DNA of 64,000 bases, from NCBI RefSeq assembly GCF_007995015.1, contig NZ_VORB01000005.1, positions 186,001 to 250,000 of the forward strand, read 5' to 3'. Shown here one piece after another: positions 54,378 to 62,309 of this stretch. The translations under genes were made by a program, and so were the position numbers. Source of the stretch: Luteibaculum oceani (lineage in GTDB: Bacteria; Bacteroidota; Bacteroidia; Flavobacteriales_D; Luteibaculaceae). How positions within the stretch are numbered: position 1 is the first letter of the stretch; every line of letters starts with the position of its first letter. The notes beneath the pieces are model-generated. The model was not told the origin of the DNA. It made no database searches and was given only the letters and a program-made list of their open reading frames with translations.

Positions 54378-54986
54378 ATGGCCTTTGAATTGCCTAAATT
54401 ACCTTACGCACATGATGCTTTAGAGCCGCACATAGACGCTAAAACCATGGAAATTCACCATGGAAAGCATCACGCTGGATATACAACAAAATTAAATGGA
54501 GCTATTGAGGGAACAGATTTAGCTGGAAAGTCTATCGAAGATATCCTTAAAAATCTAGACATGAGCAATGGCGCTGTAAGAAACAATGGTGGTGGATATT
54601 ACAATCACTGTCTATTTTGGGAAGTAATGAGCCCAAATGGTGGTGGAAATCCTAGTGGTGCCCTTGCCGATGCTATTAACGAAGCTTTTGGTTCTTTTGA
54701 AGCGTTTAAAGACAAGTTTTCTGCTGCCGCAGCTACACAGTTCGGTTCAGGATGGGCTTGGCTTTGTGCTCACCCAGGTGGAAAAGTAGAGGTTTGTTCT
54801 ACACCTAACCAAGATAACCCTCTGATGCCTAGTATTGGTTGCGGTGGTACTCCTATTTTAGGTTTAGATGTTTGGGAACACGCTTACTACCTAAACTACC
54901 AAAACAGACGTCCAGACTACATCGAAGCTTTCTTTAATGTAATTAACTGGGATGAAGTTTCTAAAAGATACGAGGCAGCTAAATAA
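54378..54986 (+). CDS. sodA: Superoxide dismutase, Mn-type (Fe/Mn family)
   Basis: Dismutates superoxide in the cytoplasm. 202 residues. Metal ligands: His27 in MEIHHGKHH, His77 in YYNHCLFW, Asp164 and His168 in LDVWEHAYY. Gln145 in [10 protein letters not shown] and the GGGYYNH sequence are the Mn-type (not Fe-type) arrangement; cambialistic activity is possible. The frame extends upstream to ATG 54333, but the promoter -7 element lies within that extension, so ATG 54378 is right. Confidence 0.95.
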   Translation: MAFELPKLPYAHDALEPHIDAKTMEIHHGKHHAGYTTKLNGAIEGTDLAGKSIEDILKNLDMSNGAVRNNGGGYYNHCLFWEVMSPNGGGNPSGALADAINEAFGSFEAFKDKFSAAAATQFGSGWAWLCAHPGGKVEVCSTPNQDNPLMPSIGCGGTPILGLDVWEHAYYLNYQNRRPDYIEAFFNVINWDEVSKRYEAAK

Positions 54987-55014
54987 CTAGCTTCCCGCAA
55001 TATTTTTCATCTTT

Positions 55015-55043
55015 GCCCGTGTAGCTAATACACGGGCTTTTTT
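55015..55043 (+). terminator. Intrinsic terminator of sodA, abutting the next start codon
   Basis: 8-bp stem GCCCGTGT/ACACGGGC with a 7-nt loop and six T directly followed by the ATG (55044) of the TM2 gene. Confidence 0.85.
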
Positions 55044-55409
55044 ATGCGATTATTTTTCCTCCTTGTTATATTAACTGTAATTCCTTTTGCCTCCTCTTAT
55101 GGACAGGTAAAAGAAATTTTTGTCCAAGAAAATGGTACAACCGTTATTGAGGGAGTTCCAGAATTAAAAAAGAGTACCGCATTGCTCATAACGGTGCTGC
55201 TCGGACCCGTGGGTGGGCATAGAGTTATAATGGGAACTAAATCATGGGTCCCACTGGTATATACCCTTACCCTAGGAGGTGGATTGGGTATCGTTCCACT
55301 GATCGACTTTTTTGCCACTCTTTTTTCCAAGGATATTAAAGAATATCAAAACCAGGGCCGAGTTCTAATGTGGCTAAACAAAAAAGGAGTACCCAGAGGC
55401 ACTCCTTAA
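55044..55409 (+). CDS. TM2-domain membrane protein
   Basis: 121 residues. MRLFFLLVILTVIPFASSYG is a signal-like N-terminal helix. A short periplasmic part (VKEIFVQENGTTVIEG) leads to a TM2 domain: LLITVLLGPVGGHRVIMG, a second helix VPLVYTLTLGGGLGIVPLIDFFATL with the usual Gly and Asp. TM2 proteins have diverse and mostly unknown roles. No promoter is seen between the sodA terminator and this start, so expression may depend on read-through. Confidence 0.85.
   Translation: MRLFFLLVILTVIPFASSYGQVKEIFVQENGTTVIEGVPELKKSTALLITVLLGPVGGHRVIMGTKSWVPLVYTLTLGGGLGIVPLIDFFATLFSKDIKEYQNQGRVLMWLNKKGVPRGTP
55381..55407 (-). terminator. Possible terminator of glmS
   Basis: 7-bp stem AAGGAGT/ACTCCTT with a 10-nt loop inside the end of the TM2 gene; on the minus strand five T follow. 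Moderate. Confidence 0.5.
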
Positions 55410-55431
55410 ATATTTCATCGAGAATAATTAA

Positions 55432-57276
55432 TTATTCCACGGTTACAGATTTTGCCAAATTTCTTGGTTGATCCACATTACATCCTCTCATTACTGCTAC
55501 GTGGTAAGAGATTAGTTGTAGTGGAACTACGGTCAATAGTGGCGTAAATAATTCGTCGCACTCAGGTACCTCAAAAGAGTAATCCGCCATATCCTTAACG
55601 TCCTTATCTCCCTCGGTTACAATAGCGATAACCTTTCCGCTTCTTGCCTTAACCTCTTCTATATTACTTACCACCTTTTTGTATGATGGTCCCTGATTGG
55701 CAATTACAAAAACAGGCATGTTCTCGTCTATCAACGCAATAGGACCATGTTTCATTTCTGCCGCCGGGTAACCTTCAGCATGGATGTATGAAATCTCTTT
55801 AAGCTTTAATGCCCCCTCAAGTGCAACTGGGAAATTAATTCCTCTTCCCAAGAAAAGTGCATTGGTCGCATCCTTGTAGATTTCTGCGATTACTTTAGAC
55901 TCTGCAGCCTTCTCCAATACGCGCTCTACCTTGTCCGGAATAGATTGGAATTCGAACAAATATCTGTTGAATTGAGAGGTATTGATTGATCCCTTAAAAT
56001 GCGCTATGTGAAGTGCCATCAAGGTGGCAACTGTTACCTGAGCCGTAAACGCCTTGGTAGATGCAACTCCAATTTCTGGACCGGCATGGGTATAAGCTCC
56101 CGCATCGGTAACCCTTGAAATGGTAGAACCAACCACATTACATATACCTAGGGTTGTAGCACCTTTTTGTTTTGCAATTTCTAATGCTGCTAGGGTATCT
56201 GCTGTTTCACCACTTTGGGAGATTGCAATAACAATATCATCGTCGTAAATAATTGGATTGCGGTATCTAAATTCAGATGCATACTCCACCTCAACCGGGA
56301 TGCGAGTAAGTTCTTCGAATAGGTATTCTGCAACCAGTCCGGCATGCCAAGAGGTACCACATGCAACAAAAATTATTCTTCTTGCATTGGCAAGGGCACG
56401 TTCGTAATCTCTAATTCCACCTAGGGCTATTAACCCCTTATCAAGGTGGATTCTACCACGCATGGTATCCTTTATAGACTTTGGTTGCTCATATATTTCC
56501 TTGAGCATGAAATGATCATATCCACCTTTTTCTATGGCTTCTAATTCCATTTCTAGCTTTTGAACATATGGCGTCTTTTGCTGATTTTTAATGGTCTTAA
56601 TAGAAAGACCATCCTTTAAAGAGGCAACCGCAATTTCTTCTTCCTCCAAGTACACCACATTTTTGGTATAATCGATAATAGGTGTAGCATCCGAAGCCAA
56701 ATAAAAGTCTCCTTGCTCACCAATACCAACAACTAGTGGACTTCCCTTCTTGGCCGCAATTAGCATATCTGGATTATCCTTCGATAAAACCACTATAGCA
56801 TACGCTCCAACCACCTCGTTTAAGGCTATTCTTACTGCTTCCACGATATCCACCTTTTCATTAGCCTGGATATCTTCTATAAGGTGAATTAAAACTTCGG
56901 TATCGGTTTTAGACTCAAACTTATGTCCACGAGCCATAAGTTCCTGTCGCAAAGACGCATAATTTTCTATGATCCCATTATGGATAATAGCCAATTTCTT
57001 ATCTCCAGAATAATGAGGGTGTGCATTAACGGTACTTGGTTCTCCGTGGGTAGCCCAACGGGTATGACCAATTCCAACAGTAGCATTGGTGTCTTTTCCT
57101 TCCAGAGCTTCCTGTAACAAAGCAACTTTTCCTTTGCTTTTTGTTACATCAATCACTCCATCTTTGTACAAGGCAACCCCTGCACTATCATATCCTCTAT
57201 ATTCGAGTCTTTTTAGGCCATTTATAATGATGGGGCAAGCTTGCTTTTGCCCTACGTAGGCTACAATTCCGCACAT
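55432..57276 (-). CDS. glmS: Glucosamine--fructose-6-phosphate aminotransferase (isomerizing)
   Basis: Makes glucosamine 6-phosphate for peptidoglycan and lipopolysaccharide. 614 residues: Cys2 (after Met removal) starts the class II glutamine amidotransferase domain (MCGIVAYVG, GHTRWATHGEPS, HNGIIENY); two SIS domains follow (ACGTSWHAGLVAEYL, ISQSGETADTLAAL, LGRGINFPVALEGALKLKEIS). Ends DQPRNLAKSVTVE. Last gene of the glgA-DUF4270-glmS run; no glmS ribozyme is visible. Confidence 0.96.
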   Translation of the reverse strand: MCGIVAYVGQKQACPIIINGLKRLEYRGYDSAGVALYKDGVIDVTKSKGKVALLQEALEGKDTNATVGIGHTRWATHGEPSTVNAHPHYSGDKKLAIIHNGIIENYASLRQELMARGHKFESKTDTEVLIHLIEDIQANEKVDIVEAVRIALNEVVGAYAIVVLSKDNPDMLIAAKKGSPLVVGIGEQGDFYLASDATPIIDYTKNVVYLEEEEIAVASLKDGLSIKTIKNQQKTPYVQKLEMELEAIEKGGYDHFMLKEIYEQPKSIKDTMRGRIHLDKGLIALGGIRDYERALANARRIIFVACGTSWHAGLVAEYLFEELTRIPVEVEYASEFRYRNPIIYDDDIVIAISQSGETADTLAALEIAKQKGATTLGICNVVGSTISRVTDAGAYTHAGPEIGVASTKAFTAQVTVATLMALHIAHFKGSINTSQFNRYLFEFQSIPDKVERVLEKAAESKVIAEIYKDATNALFLGRGINFPVALEGALKLKEISYIHAEGYPAAEMKHGPIALIDENMPVFVIANQGPSYKKVVSNIEEVKARSGKVIAIVTEGDKDVKDMADYSFEVPECDELFTPLLTVVPLQLISYHVAVMRGCNVDQPRNLAKSVTVE

Positions 57277-57291
57277 AAAATAATCTGGTTT

Positions 57292-58611
57292 TTATAGGCG
57301 AGTGAAATATACAATTAATTCAGGGCGAAGCCCGTCTTCCTCGGCTTTTAGTAGTAAAGTTCTATTTGCCGAAACCCCACCAGAAGCTGGAATTAATCCA
57401 AAGCCGAAAAATTCATCAGTTCGGATAGAATATTGTTGTATAAATCTAGCAATGTGGAAGGTATACCCCCCTTTTTCTTCATCGTAGGCTCCACCGAAAT
57501 AACTAGACCCTTCCAATTGATCTGGAAGTAATCGTAGCGTCCCGTCCTCATTTAACTCAACCAGAATTAAATTTTTAGATGGACCGAACTTCTCTGCCAT
57601 TACATCCCTTTTAACTGGAAGAAATAACTCTGCCTGCGCAATACCTATTGGAGCAAGCGCCTTCAAACTATCCAGCTTATCGATATGAAATTTGGCAAAC
57701 AACCCTCCTCCAGTTTTAATTAATCCGTAGGTGGCCTCGCCTGTATTGTTAAGTTCTAATTCAGCTTCTGAACCAGTAAAGTCGTGAAGGATAGTAGTAC
57801 TTCTCACGCTATTTCCCGAAACAATCAGCTGGTATTTGTAGGTAGAATCTGGATCGGATGTATAATGGTAATAGATATCCAGGTTACTGTATATGCTCGA
57901 TGGGTTTACAACAGCCACCGAACCATCACCCGAACCAGGTATGCTCACCGATTTAACCTGCAACCCTTTAAAATACTCAGCGAAATTCTTGTTATTCAAG
58001 AAGTTATCATCGGTAGAGTTTTTTAATAGGTATTCACCCAGCTCCTTCTTTAAAGGCAATTTAAATTGGGCACCGAGGGTATCACCGTTAACTACTATTT
58101 CATCGGGAGAAAACTTCAACATCCCAGCAGTATCCACTACCAAATTGGTTTGCTCTGTGTTAAAAATCCTATTGGAATAGTATGTGGAGTCCACATTTAA
58201 ATCCTCGGCCAATTGATACACCTCCATTTGATGTGCAAAATCTTCAGAACCATATACTGAAGAGATAGCCATGGTTAGGTTAACACTGTCAATTTCGATT
58301 TCAGCTCTATTTGTAATCACCGATGCATTGCTTGATAAGCGCACTTGAAATTGATTACTATAGTTTGCTGTTCCGGTGTGGGGATCGTTATATACTCCAA
58401 GCATTAGTGCAGATAAATTATCTGTAACAATACTATCTGCTTTTATGGTTTCCCATTGAAAGGGAGCTCCTTGTGTGGATTTAAAACTTAGGATATCACC
58501 TTCGGGGAGTAAGTCATCACTTAAATTTCCCTTTGGTTTTTCACATCCAACTAATACCAAAAAAAGAGCGGAAAACCCTAAGGCTTTCCGCACTAAAACT
58601 GAACTTATCAT
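57292..58611 (-). CDS. DUF4270-family lipoprotein
   Basis: A 439-residue lipoprotein with Cys23 at the end of LFLVLVGC. GNLSDDLLPEGDILSF is the common start of DUF4270 proteins, and the whole is a strand-rich surface-type protein without known catalytic residues. DUF4270 genes next to glgA and glmS are a recurring Bacteroidetes arrangement; the function is unknown. It starts 12 bp after the synthase gene and ends 15 bp before glmS. Confidence 0.85.
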   Translation of the reverse strand: MISSVLVRKALGFSALFLVLVGCEKPKGNLSDDLLPEGDILSFKSTQGAPFQWETIKADSIVTDNLSALMLGVYNDPHTGTANYSNQFQVRLSSNASVITNRAEIEIDSVNLTMAISSVYGSEDFAHQMEVYQLAEDLNVDSTYYSNRIFNTEQTNLVVDTAGMLKFSPDEIVVNGDTLGAQFKLPLKKELGEYLLKNSTDDNFLNNKNFAEYFKGLQVKSVSIPGSGDGSVAVVNPSSIYSNLDIYYHYTSDPDSTYKYQLIVSGNSVRSTTILHDFTGSEAELELNNTGEATYGLIKTGGGLFAKFHIDKLDSLKALAPIGIAQAELFLPVKRDVMAEKFGPSKNLILVELNEDGTLRLLPDQLEGSSYFGGAYDEEKGGYTFHIARFIQQYSIRTDEFFGFGLIPASGGVSANRTLLLKAEEDGLRPELIVYFTRL

Positions 58612-58623
58612 GTTAAAAACAAT

Positions 58624-59457
58624 CTATTCTTCTACAAGAACGGCGCTCTCTTCAATTATTGTGTTGTATAGCTCATTACAAGCTTCAAAATGCTCATCTT
58701 CTGATGGCTGAATGGTATTTACATCCAACTCATTACAGAAAGATCCGAACTTCTCGCTTGCATCCTCGTCTGCCAATACCACTGCATCTGCATACTGCAT
58801 ACCCAATTGGTATAGGTTTTCCACACTTGGATTTTTAAGCACGTCTTGATTTTCTAACTCAATTCCATCGAAATTTAATTTGGCTGGAATGTTGTTATTT
58901 AATTTGTTTTCTAGCTGACCGCTATACGTTGAAAATACGACTTTACTTTCGCTAAAGTGAGGATCGTTGTGATATACTTTTTTCAGATAAACTGGAAGAA
59001 AAGCAGACATCCAACCGTGACAGTGAATGATATCTGGAGTCCAACCCAATTTCTTAACCGTTTCGATTACCCCTTTACAGAAGAACATCGCTCTTTCATC
59101 GTTATCCTCGAAAAACTCACCTTCCTTGCTAGCGTTTACCGCTTTTCTTTGAAAATATTCCTCGTTGTCAATGAAATACACCTGCATTCTACCAGCGGGT
59201 ATAGACGCAACCTTAATGATCAGTGGATGGTCGTTATCATCAATGATAAGATTCATTCCACTTAAGCGGATTACTTCGTGAAGTTGGTGTCTTCTTTCGT
59301 TGATACACCCATACTTTGGCATGAAAACACGAATTTCTTTACCTGATTCTTGTGTTTTCTGTGGAAGTTTTCTACTTATGTCTGAAATTTCATTGGAAGG
59401 AAGGAAAGGAGTGATTTCTTGAGATACAAAAAGAACCTTGGGTTTTCTCATAGACAT
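58624..59457 (-). CDS. Short glycogen/starch synthase-like protein (GT5 N-terminal domain)
   Basis: 277 residues. The N-terminal domain of ADP-glucose-dependent synthases is recognisable (KVLFVSQEITPFLPSNEI, VFMPKYGCINERRHQLHEV, DIIHCHGWMSAFLP), but the C-terminal nucleotide-sugar domain of about 230 residues is missing. This short form is known in Bacteroidetes, so it is not obviously a broken gene; catalytic activity alone is doubtful. First gene of the run to glmS, divergent from panC. Confidence 0.82.
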   Translation of the reverse strand: MSMRKPKVLFVSQEITPFLPSNEISDISRKLPQKTQESGKEIRVFMPKYGCINERRHQLHEVIRLSGMNLIIDDNDHPLIIKVASIPAGRMQVYFIDNEEYFQRKAVNASKEGEFFEDNDERAMFFCKGVIETVKKLGWTPDIIHCHGWMSAFLPVYLKKVYHNDPHFSESKVVFSTYSGQLENKLNNNIPAKLNFDGIELENQDVLKNPSVENLYQLGMQYADAVVLADEDASEKFGSFCNELDVNTIQPSEDEHFEACNELYNTIIEESAVLVEE

Positions 59458-59479
59458 AAACTTGGGAAATTTTGAATTA

Positions 59480-59510
59480 CAAAAGTACTAAATTTTACCC
59501 GCTTTAGCAA
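59480..59510 (-). promoter_or_regulatory. Promoter of the glgA-DUF4270-glmS operon
   Basis: On the minus strand TTG (59510-59508), 20-bp spacer, TACTTTTG (59487-59480), a perfect TAnnTTTG. Confidence 0.65.
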
Positions 59511-59562
59511 GTGCTAAACACGGCTATGGCCCTAATTCTCACCCACTAAACACATTATTTCC

Positions 59563-60417
59563 GTGCTGGTAATCGATAATTACGAAGATTTATCCCTTTA
59601 CAGGGAGAAATTGGGAGATAAACGCATTGGTTTTGTTCCCACTATGGGGGCCTTGCATCGGGGGCATTTACACCTGGCAGAAACATCTATTAAACATTGC
59701 GACGCTACCGTTGTAAGTATATGGGTGAACCCGAGACAGTTTAATGATAAGGAAGATTTTGAGAAGTATCCTCGAAATTTCGATGAAGACATTAAAAAAC
59801 TCCGTAAAGTGGGTGTGGATGTTGTGTTCATTCCCAAATCCGAAGAAGAACTCTATAAAGCGAATCGCTTAAAACAAGAGGCTCGCGATTTAAAAGGATT
59901 GGACAAGCCGCTTGAAGGAATGTTTCGAACAGGGCATTTTGAGGCCGTAGTTGAAGTGGTTTATCGACTTTTCTGCACGGTTAAACCATCCGTAGCCTAC
60001 TTCGGAAAAAAAGACTTCCAACAGTTTCGCATCATTGAGCATTTTACGAACAGCAATGATTTAGGAATTGAAATTATTGGGTTAGAAACCATAAGAGAAG
60101 AAAGTGGACTCGCCATGAGTTCGAGAAACGAAAGGCTTAACCAACAGGAAAGAGCGGCTGCCGCTGGAATCTATAAAACACTTAGTTGGATAAAAAACTC
60201 ATGGAACGATAAGCACAAGAGTCCTGAAGAAATAAAGGAAGAAGCGGCAAACCAGTTATTGGCTATTCCGGGACTTAAATCAATAGACTATTTGGAAATA
60301 GTTAACGAAGAAGATTTAAACCCGGTGAAAAACGGAAGTTCAAATACCGCAAGAGCCTTTATTGCGGTTTACCTGGGGCCAGTAAGATTAATCGATAATC
60401 TCTCTTTAAATAACTAA
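59563..60417 (+). CDS. panC: Pantoate--beta-alanine ligase
   Basis: Joins pantoate and beta-alanine with ATP to pantothenate. 284 residues with the HxGH-type motif FVPTMGALHRGHLHL, SIWVNPRQFN, VAYFGKKDFQQ and SGLAMSSRNERL. GTG at 59563 is the start. Followed by panD (9 bp), which supplies its beta-alanine. Confidence 0.95.
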   Translation: MLVIDNYEDLSLYREKLGDKRIGFVPTMGALHRGHLHLAETSIKHCDATVVSIWVNPRQFNDKEDFEKYPRNFDEDIKKLRKVGVDVVFIPKSEEELYKANRLKQEARDLKGLDKPLEGMFRTGHFEAVVEVVYRLFCTVKPSVAYFGKKDFQQFRIIEHFTNSNDLGIEIIGLETIREESGLAMSSRNERLNQQERAAAAGIYKTLSWIKNSWNDKHKSPEEIKEEAANQLLAIPGLKSIDYLEIVNEEDLNPVKNGSSNTARAFIAVYLGPVRLIDNLSLNN

Positions 60418-60422
60418 CTTTG
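60415..60422 (+). promoter_or_regulatory. Candidate -7 element of panD, leaderless layout
   Basis: TAACTTTG (perfect TAnnTTTG) overlaps the panC stop and ends 4 bp before the panD ATG, the same distance as in dusB. It may allow panD to be transcribed apart from panC. Confidence 0.4.
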
Positions 60423-60426
60423 CACC

Positions 60427-60777
60427 ATGCAAATCGAGGTTGTAAAAAGCAAAATCCATAGGGTATCTGTTAGCGAAGCCGATTTAAATTATATCGGTTC
60501 GGTTACCATAGATGAGGATCTTATGGATGCCGCTAACATGATTGAGGGGGAGAAGGTGCAGATTGTTAATATTAACAACGGTGAGCGCCTTGAAACATAT
60601 GTAATTAAAGGAGAGCGTGGATCGGGTAAAATTTGCCTTAACGGACCAGCTGCTAGGAAAGTTGCAGTGGGTGATATCGTTATCATTATTTCCTACGCCA
60701 TTTTAGATTTCGAAGAGGCAAAAACGTTTAAACCCTCGTTGGTTTTCCCCGATGAACGAACCAACAAACTAAAGTAA
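60427..60777 (+). CDS. panD: Aspartate 1-decarboxylase proenzyme
   Basis: Makes beta-alanine. 116 residues; self-cleavage between Gly24 and Ser25 in [12 protein letters not shown] forms the pyruvoyl group. [10 protein letters not shown] and NGAAARKV-like ([20 protein letters not shown]) regions follow. Directly after panC. Confidence 0.96.
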   Translation: MQIEVVKSKIHRVSVSEADLNYIGSVTIDEDLMDAANMIEGEKVQIVNINNGERLETYVIKGERGSGKICLNGPAARKVAVGDIVIIISYAILDFEEAKTFKPSLVFPDERTNKLK

Positions 60778-60781
60778 TCCG

Positions 60782-61810
60782 TTGAAATCAAAATTATTTA
60801 GTGTCTTAAAAGTTGCCTTCTTCCTGTGCCTGGGATTAGCGATTATAGTTTTGTTTACCGGCAAACTATCCGAAAAAGAAAAGGCTGAAATTTGGGAAGC
60901 AGTATTAAACGCCGACTACTCTTGGATATTACTATCCATGCTATTTGGAACCCTTGCCCACATCAGTAGGTCATTTCGCTGGAAACAGCTTTTGGAACCC
61001 ATGGGGCATCATCCATCATCTGCAAATACTTTTTTCGCCGTAATGGTTATGTACTTCGCTAACCTGGCTGTACCAAGATTAGGCGAAGCCACTAGATGCG
61101 TAATACTTAGACGTTACGAAAAAGTTCCAATGGAAAAGTCTTTTGGAACAGTAATAGCCGAGAGAGCCATCGATTTATTATTCCTTGGATTTATTTTTCT
61201 GATCACCCTTATTTTTGAGTGGGACATGCTTTGGAAAGGGATAGACTCCCTTAAAACAATGGGAAACAGTGGCAATCCGAATTCGGAGAGTGAACCAAGC
61301 TTAGTACTTCCCATTATGGCCATTATCGGCTTAACTATCGCTGGCATCCTTTTCTTTTTCAGAAAAACTGAAAGAGTAAGAACCATATATGCAAAGGTGG
61401 TAGAACTAATCATAGGGTTTGTCTCTGGATTAAAATCCGCCTTTAAGGTAAAAAAGCCCCTATGGTTTGTCGGGCATTCACTTTTTATCTGGTTTATGTA
61501 TGTTATGATGGTTTGGATTTGCTTTTTTAGCATGCCCGAAACTTCTAACCTACCCTGGGAGTCTTCTTTTACGCTGCTAATTTTTGGATCCTTAGGAATT
61601 ATCATCGTTCCAGGTGGACTGGGAATTTATCCTGCCATAATGAGTGCCGTACTTTTATTATACGGCGTACCCGAGGCCAAAGGGTATGCATTTGGTTGGA
61701 TTGTTTGGTTAGGCCAAACCCTCCTTCTTGTTTTATGGGGAATTATATCGCTAATTTTACTTCCCGTATTCAACAAGAAGAATAAACATGTCTCAACAGC
61801 TGACGCCTAA
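60782..61810 (+). CDS. Lysylphosphatidylglycerol synthase TM-region / flippase-like membrane protein
   Basis: 342 residues, about eight membrane helices, UPF0104/LPG_synthase_TM family (SRSFRWKQLLEPMGHH, NLAVPRLGEATRCVILRRYEKV, GLGIYPAIMSAVLLLYGV). It begins with TTG at 60782, 4 bp after panD. The family moves lipids or is the membrane half of lysyl-phosphatidylglycerol synthases; no catalytic GNAT-like half is present here. Confidence 0.86.
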   Translation: MKSKLFSVLKVAFFLCLGLAIIVLFTGKLSEKEKAEIWEAVLNADYSWILLSMLFGTLAHISRSFRWKQLLEPMGHHPSSANTFFAVMVMYFANLAVPRLGEATRCVILRRYEKVPMEKSFGTVIAERAIDLLFLGFIFLITLIFEWDMLWKGIDSLKTMGNSGNPNSESEPSLVLPIMAIIGLTIAGILFFFRKTERVRTIYAKVVELIIGFVSGLKSAFKVKKPLWFVGHSLFIWFMYVMMVWICFFSMPETSNLPWESSFTLLIFGSLGIIIVPGGLGIYPAIMSAVLLLYGVPEAKGYAFGWIVWLGQTLLLVLWGIISLILLPVFNKKNKHVSTADA

Positions 61811-62309
61811 CCCGAAACTCTTTACACTAGATAAAGCCACAGATCTTGTTTCTGAATGGAAACAAAAAGGCGAGGTACTCGTGTTTACCAACGGCTGTTT
61901 CGACATCCTACATCCCGGGCATGTAGATTACCTTCAAAAAGCTAAAAATTTAGGTTCCAAACTCATTTTGGGACTCAATTCCGACGACTCTGTACGAAGA
62001 TTAAATAAGGGACCCGAAAGACCTTTAAATTCGGAATGGTCTCGAGCTTTTGTTTTAGCTGGTTTAACAGCCATAGACATGGTAGTGCCTTTTAACGAGG
62101 ATACTCCCCTTAAATTAATTTCCGCCTTAAAACCAGATATTTTGGTAAAAGGTGGAGATTACGACGAAAGTGAGTCCGACCCCACCTCTAAAAACTACAT
62201 TGTAGGTAAAAGAGAAGTGGAGGAATTTGGTGGTAGTGTTAAAACCATTCCCTTTTTAAACGGATTTTCAACCTCGGATTTAGTAGAAAAAATTAAACGA
62301 TTTGGCTAA
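61788..62309 (+). CDS. rfaE2: D-glycero-beta-D-manno-heptose 1-phosphate adenylyltransferase
   Basis: 173 residues, only the adenylyltransferase half of HldE. Nucleotide-binding HxGH in FDILHPGHVDYL, FTNGCFD, LGLNSDDSVRRLNKGPERP and a C-terminal GFSTSDLVEKI. Makes ADP-heptose for the lipopolysaccharide core; the kinase half (rfaE1) must lie elsewhere. Overlaps the flippase-like gene by 23 bp and radA by 8 bp. Confidence 0.93.
   Translation: MSQQLTPNPKLFTLDKATDLVSEWKQKGEVLVFTNGCFDILHPGHVDYLQKAKNLGSKLILGLNSDDSVRRLNKGPERPLNSEWSRAFVLAGLTAIDMVVPFNEDTPLKLISALKPDILVKGGDYDESESDPTSKNYIVGKREVEEFGGSVKTIPFLNGFSTSDLVEKIKRFG

Noticed and set aside
55432-57276. glmS ribozyme in the glmS leader
   Set aside because: Only 15 bp separate glmS from the DUF4270 gene, and nothing resembles the ribozyme.
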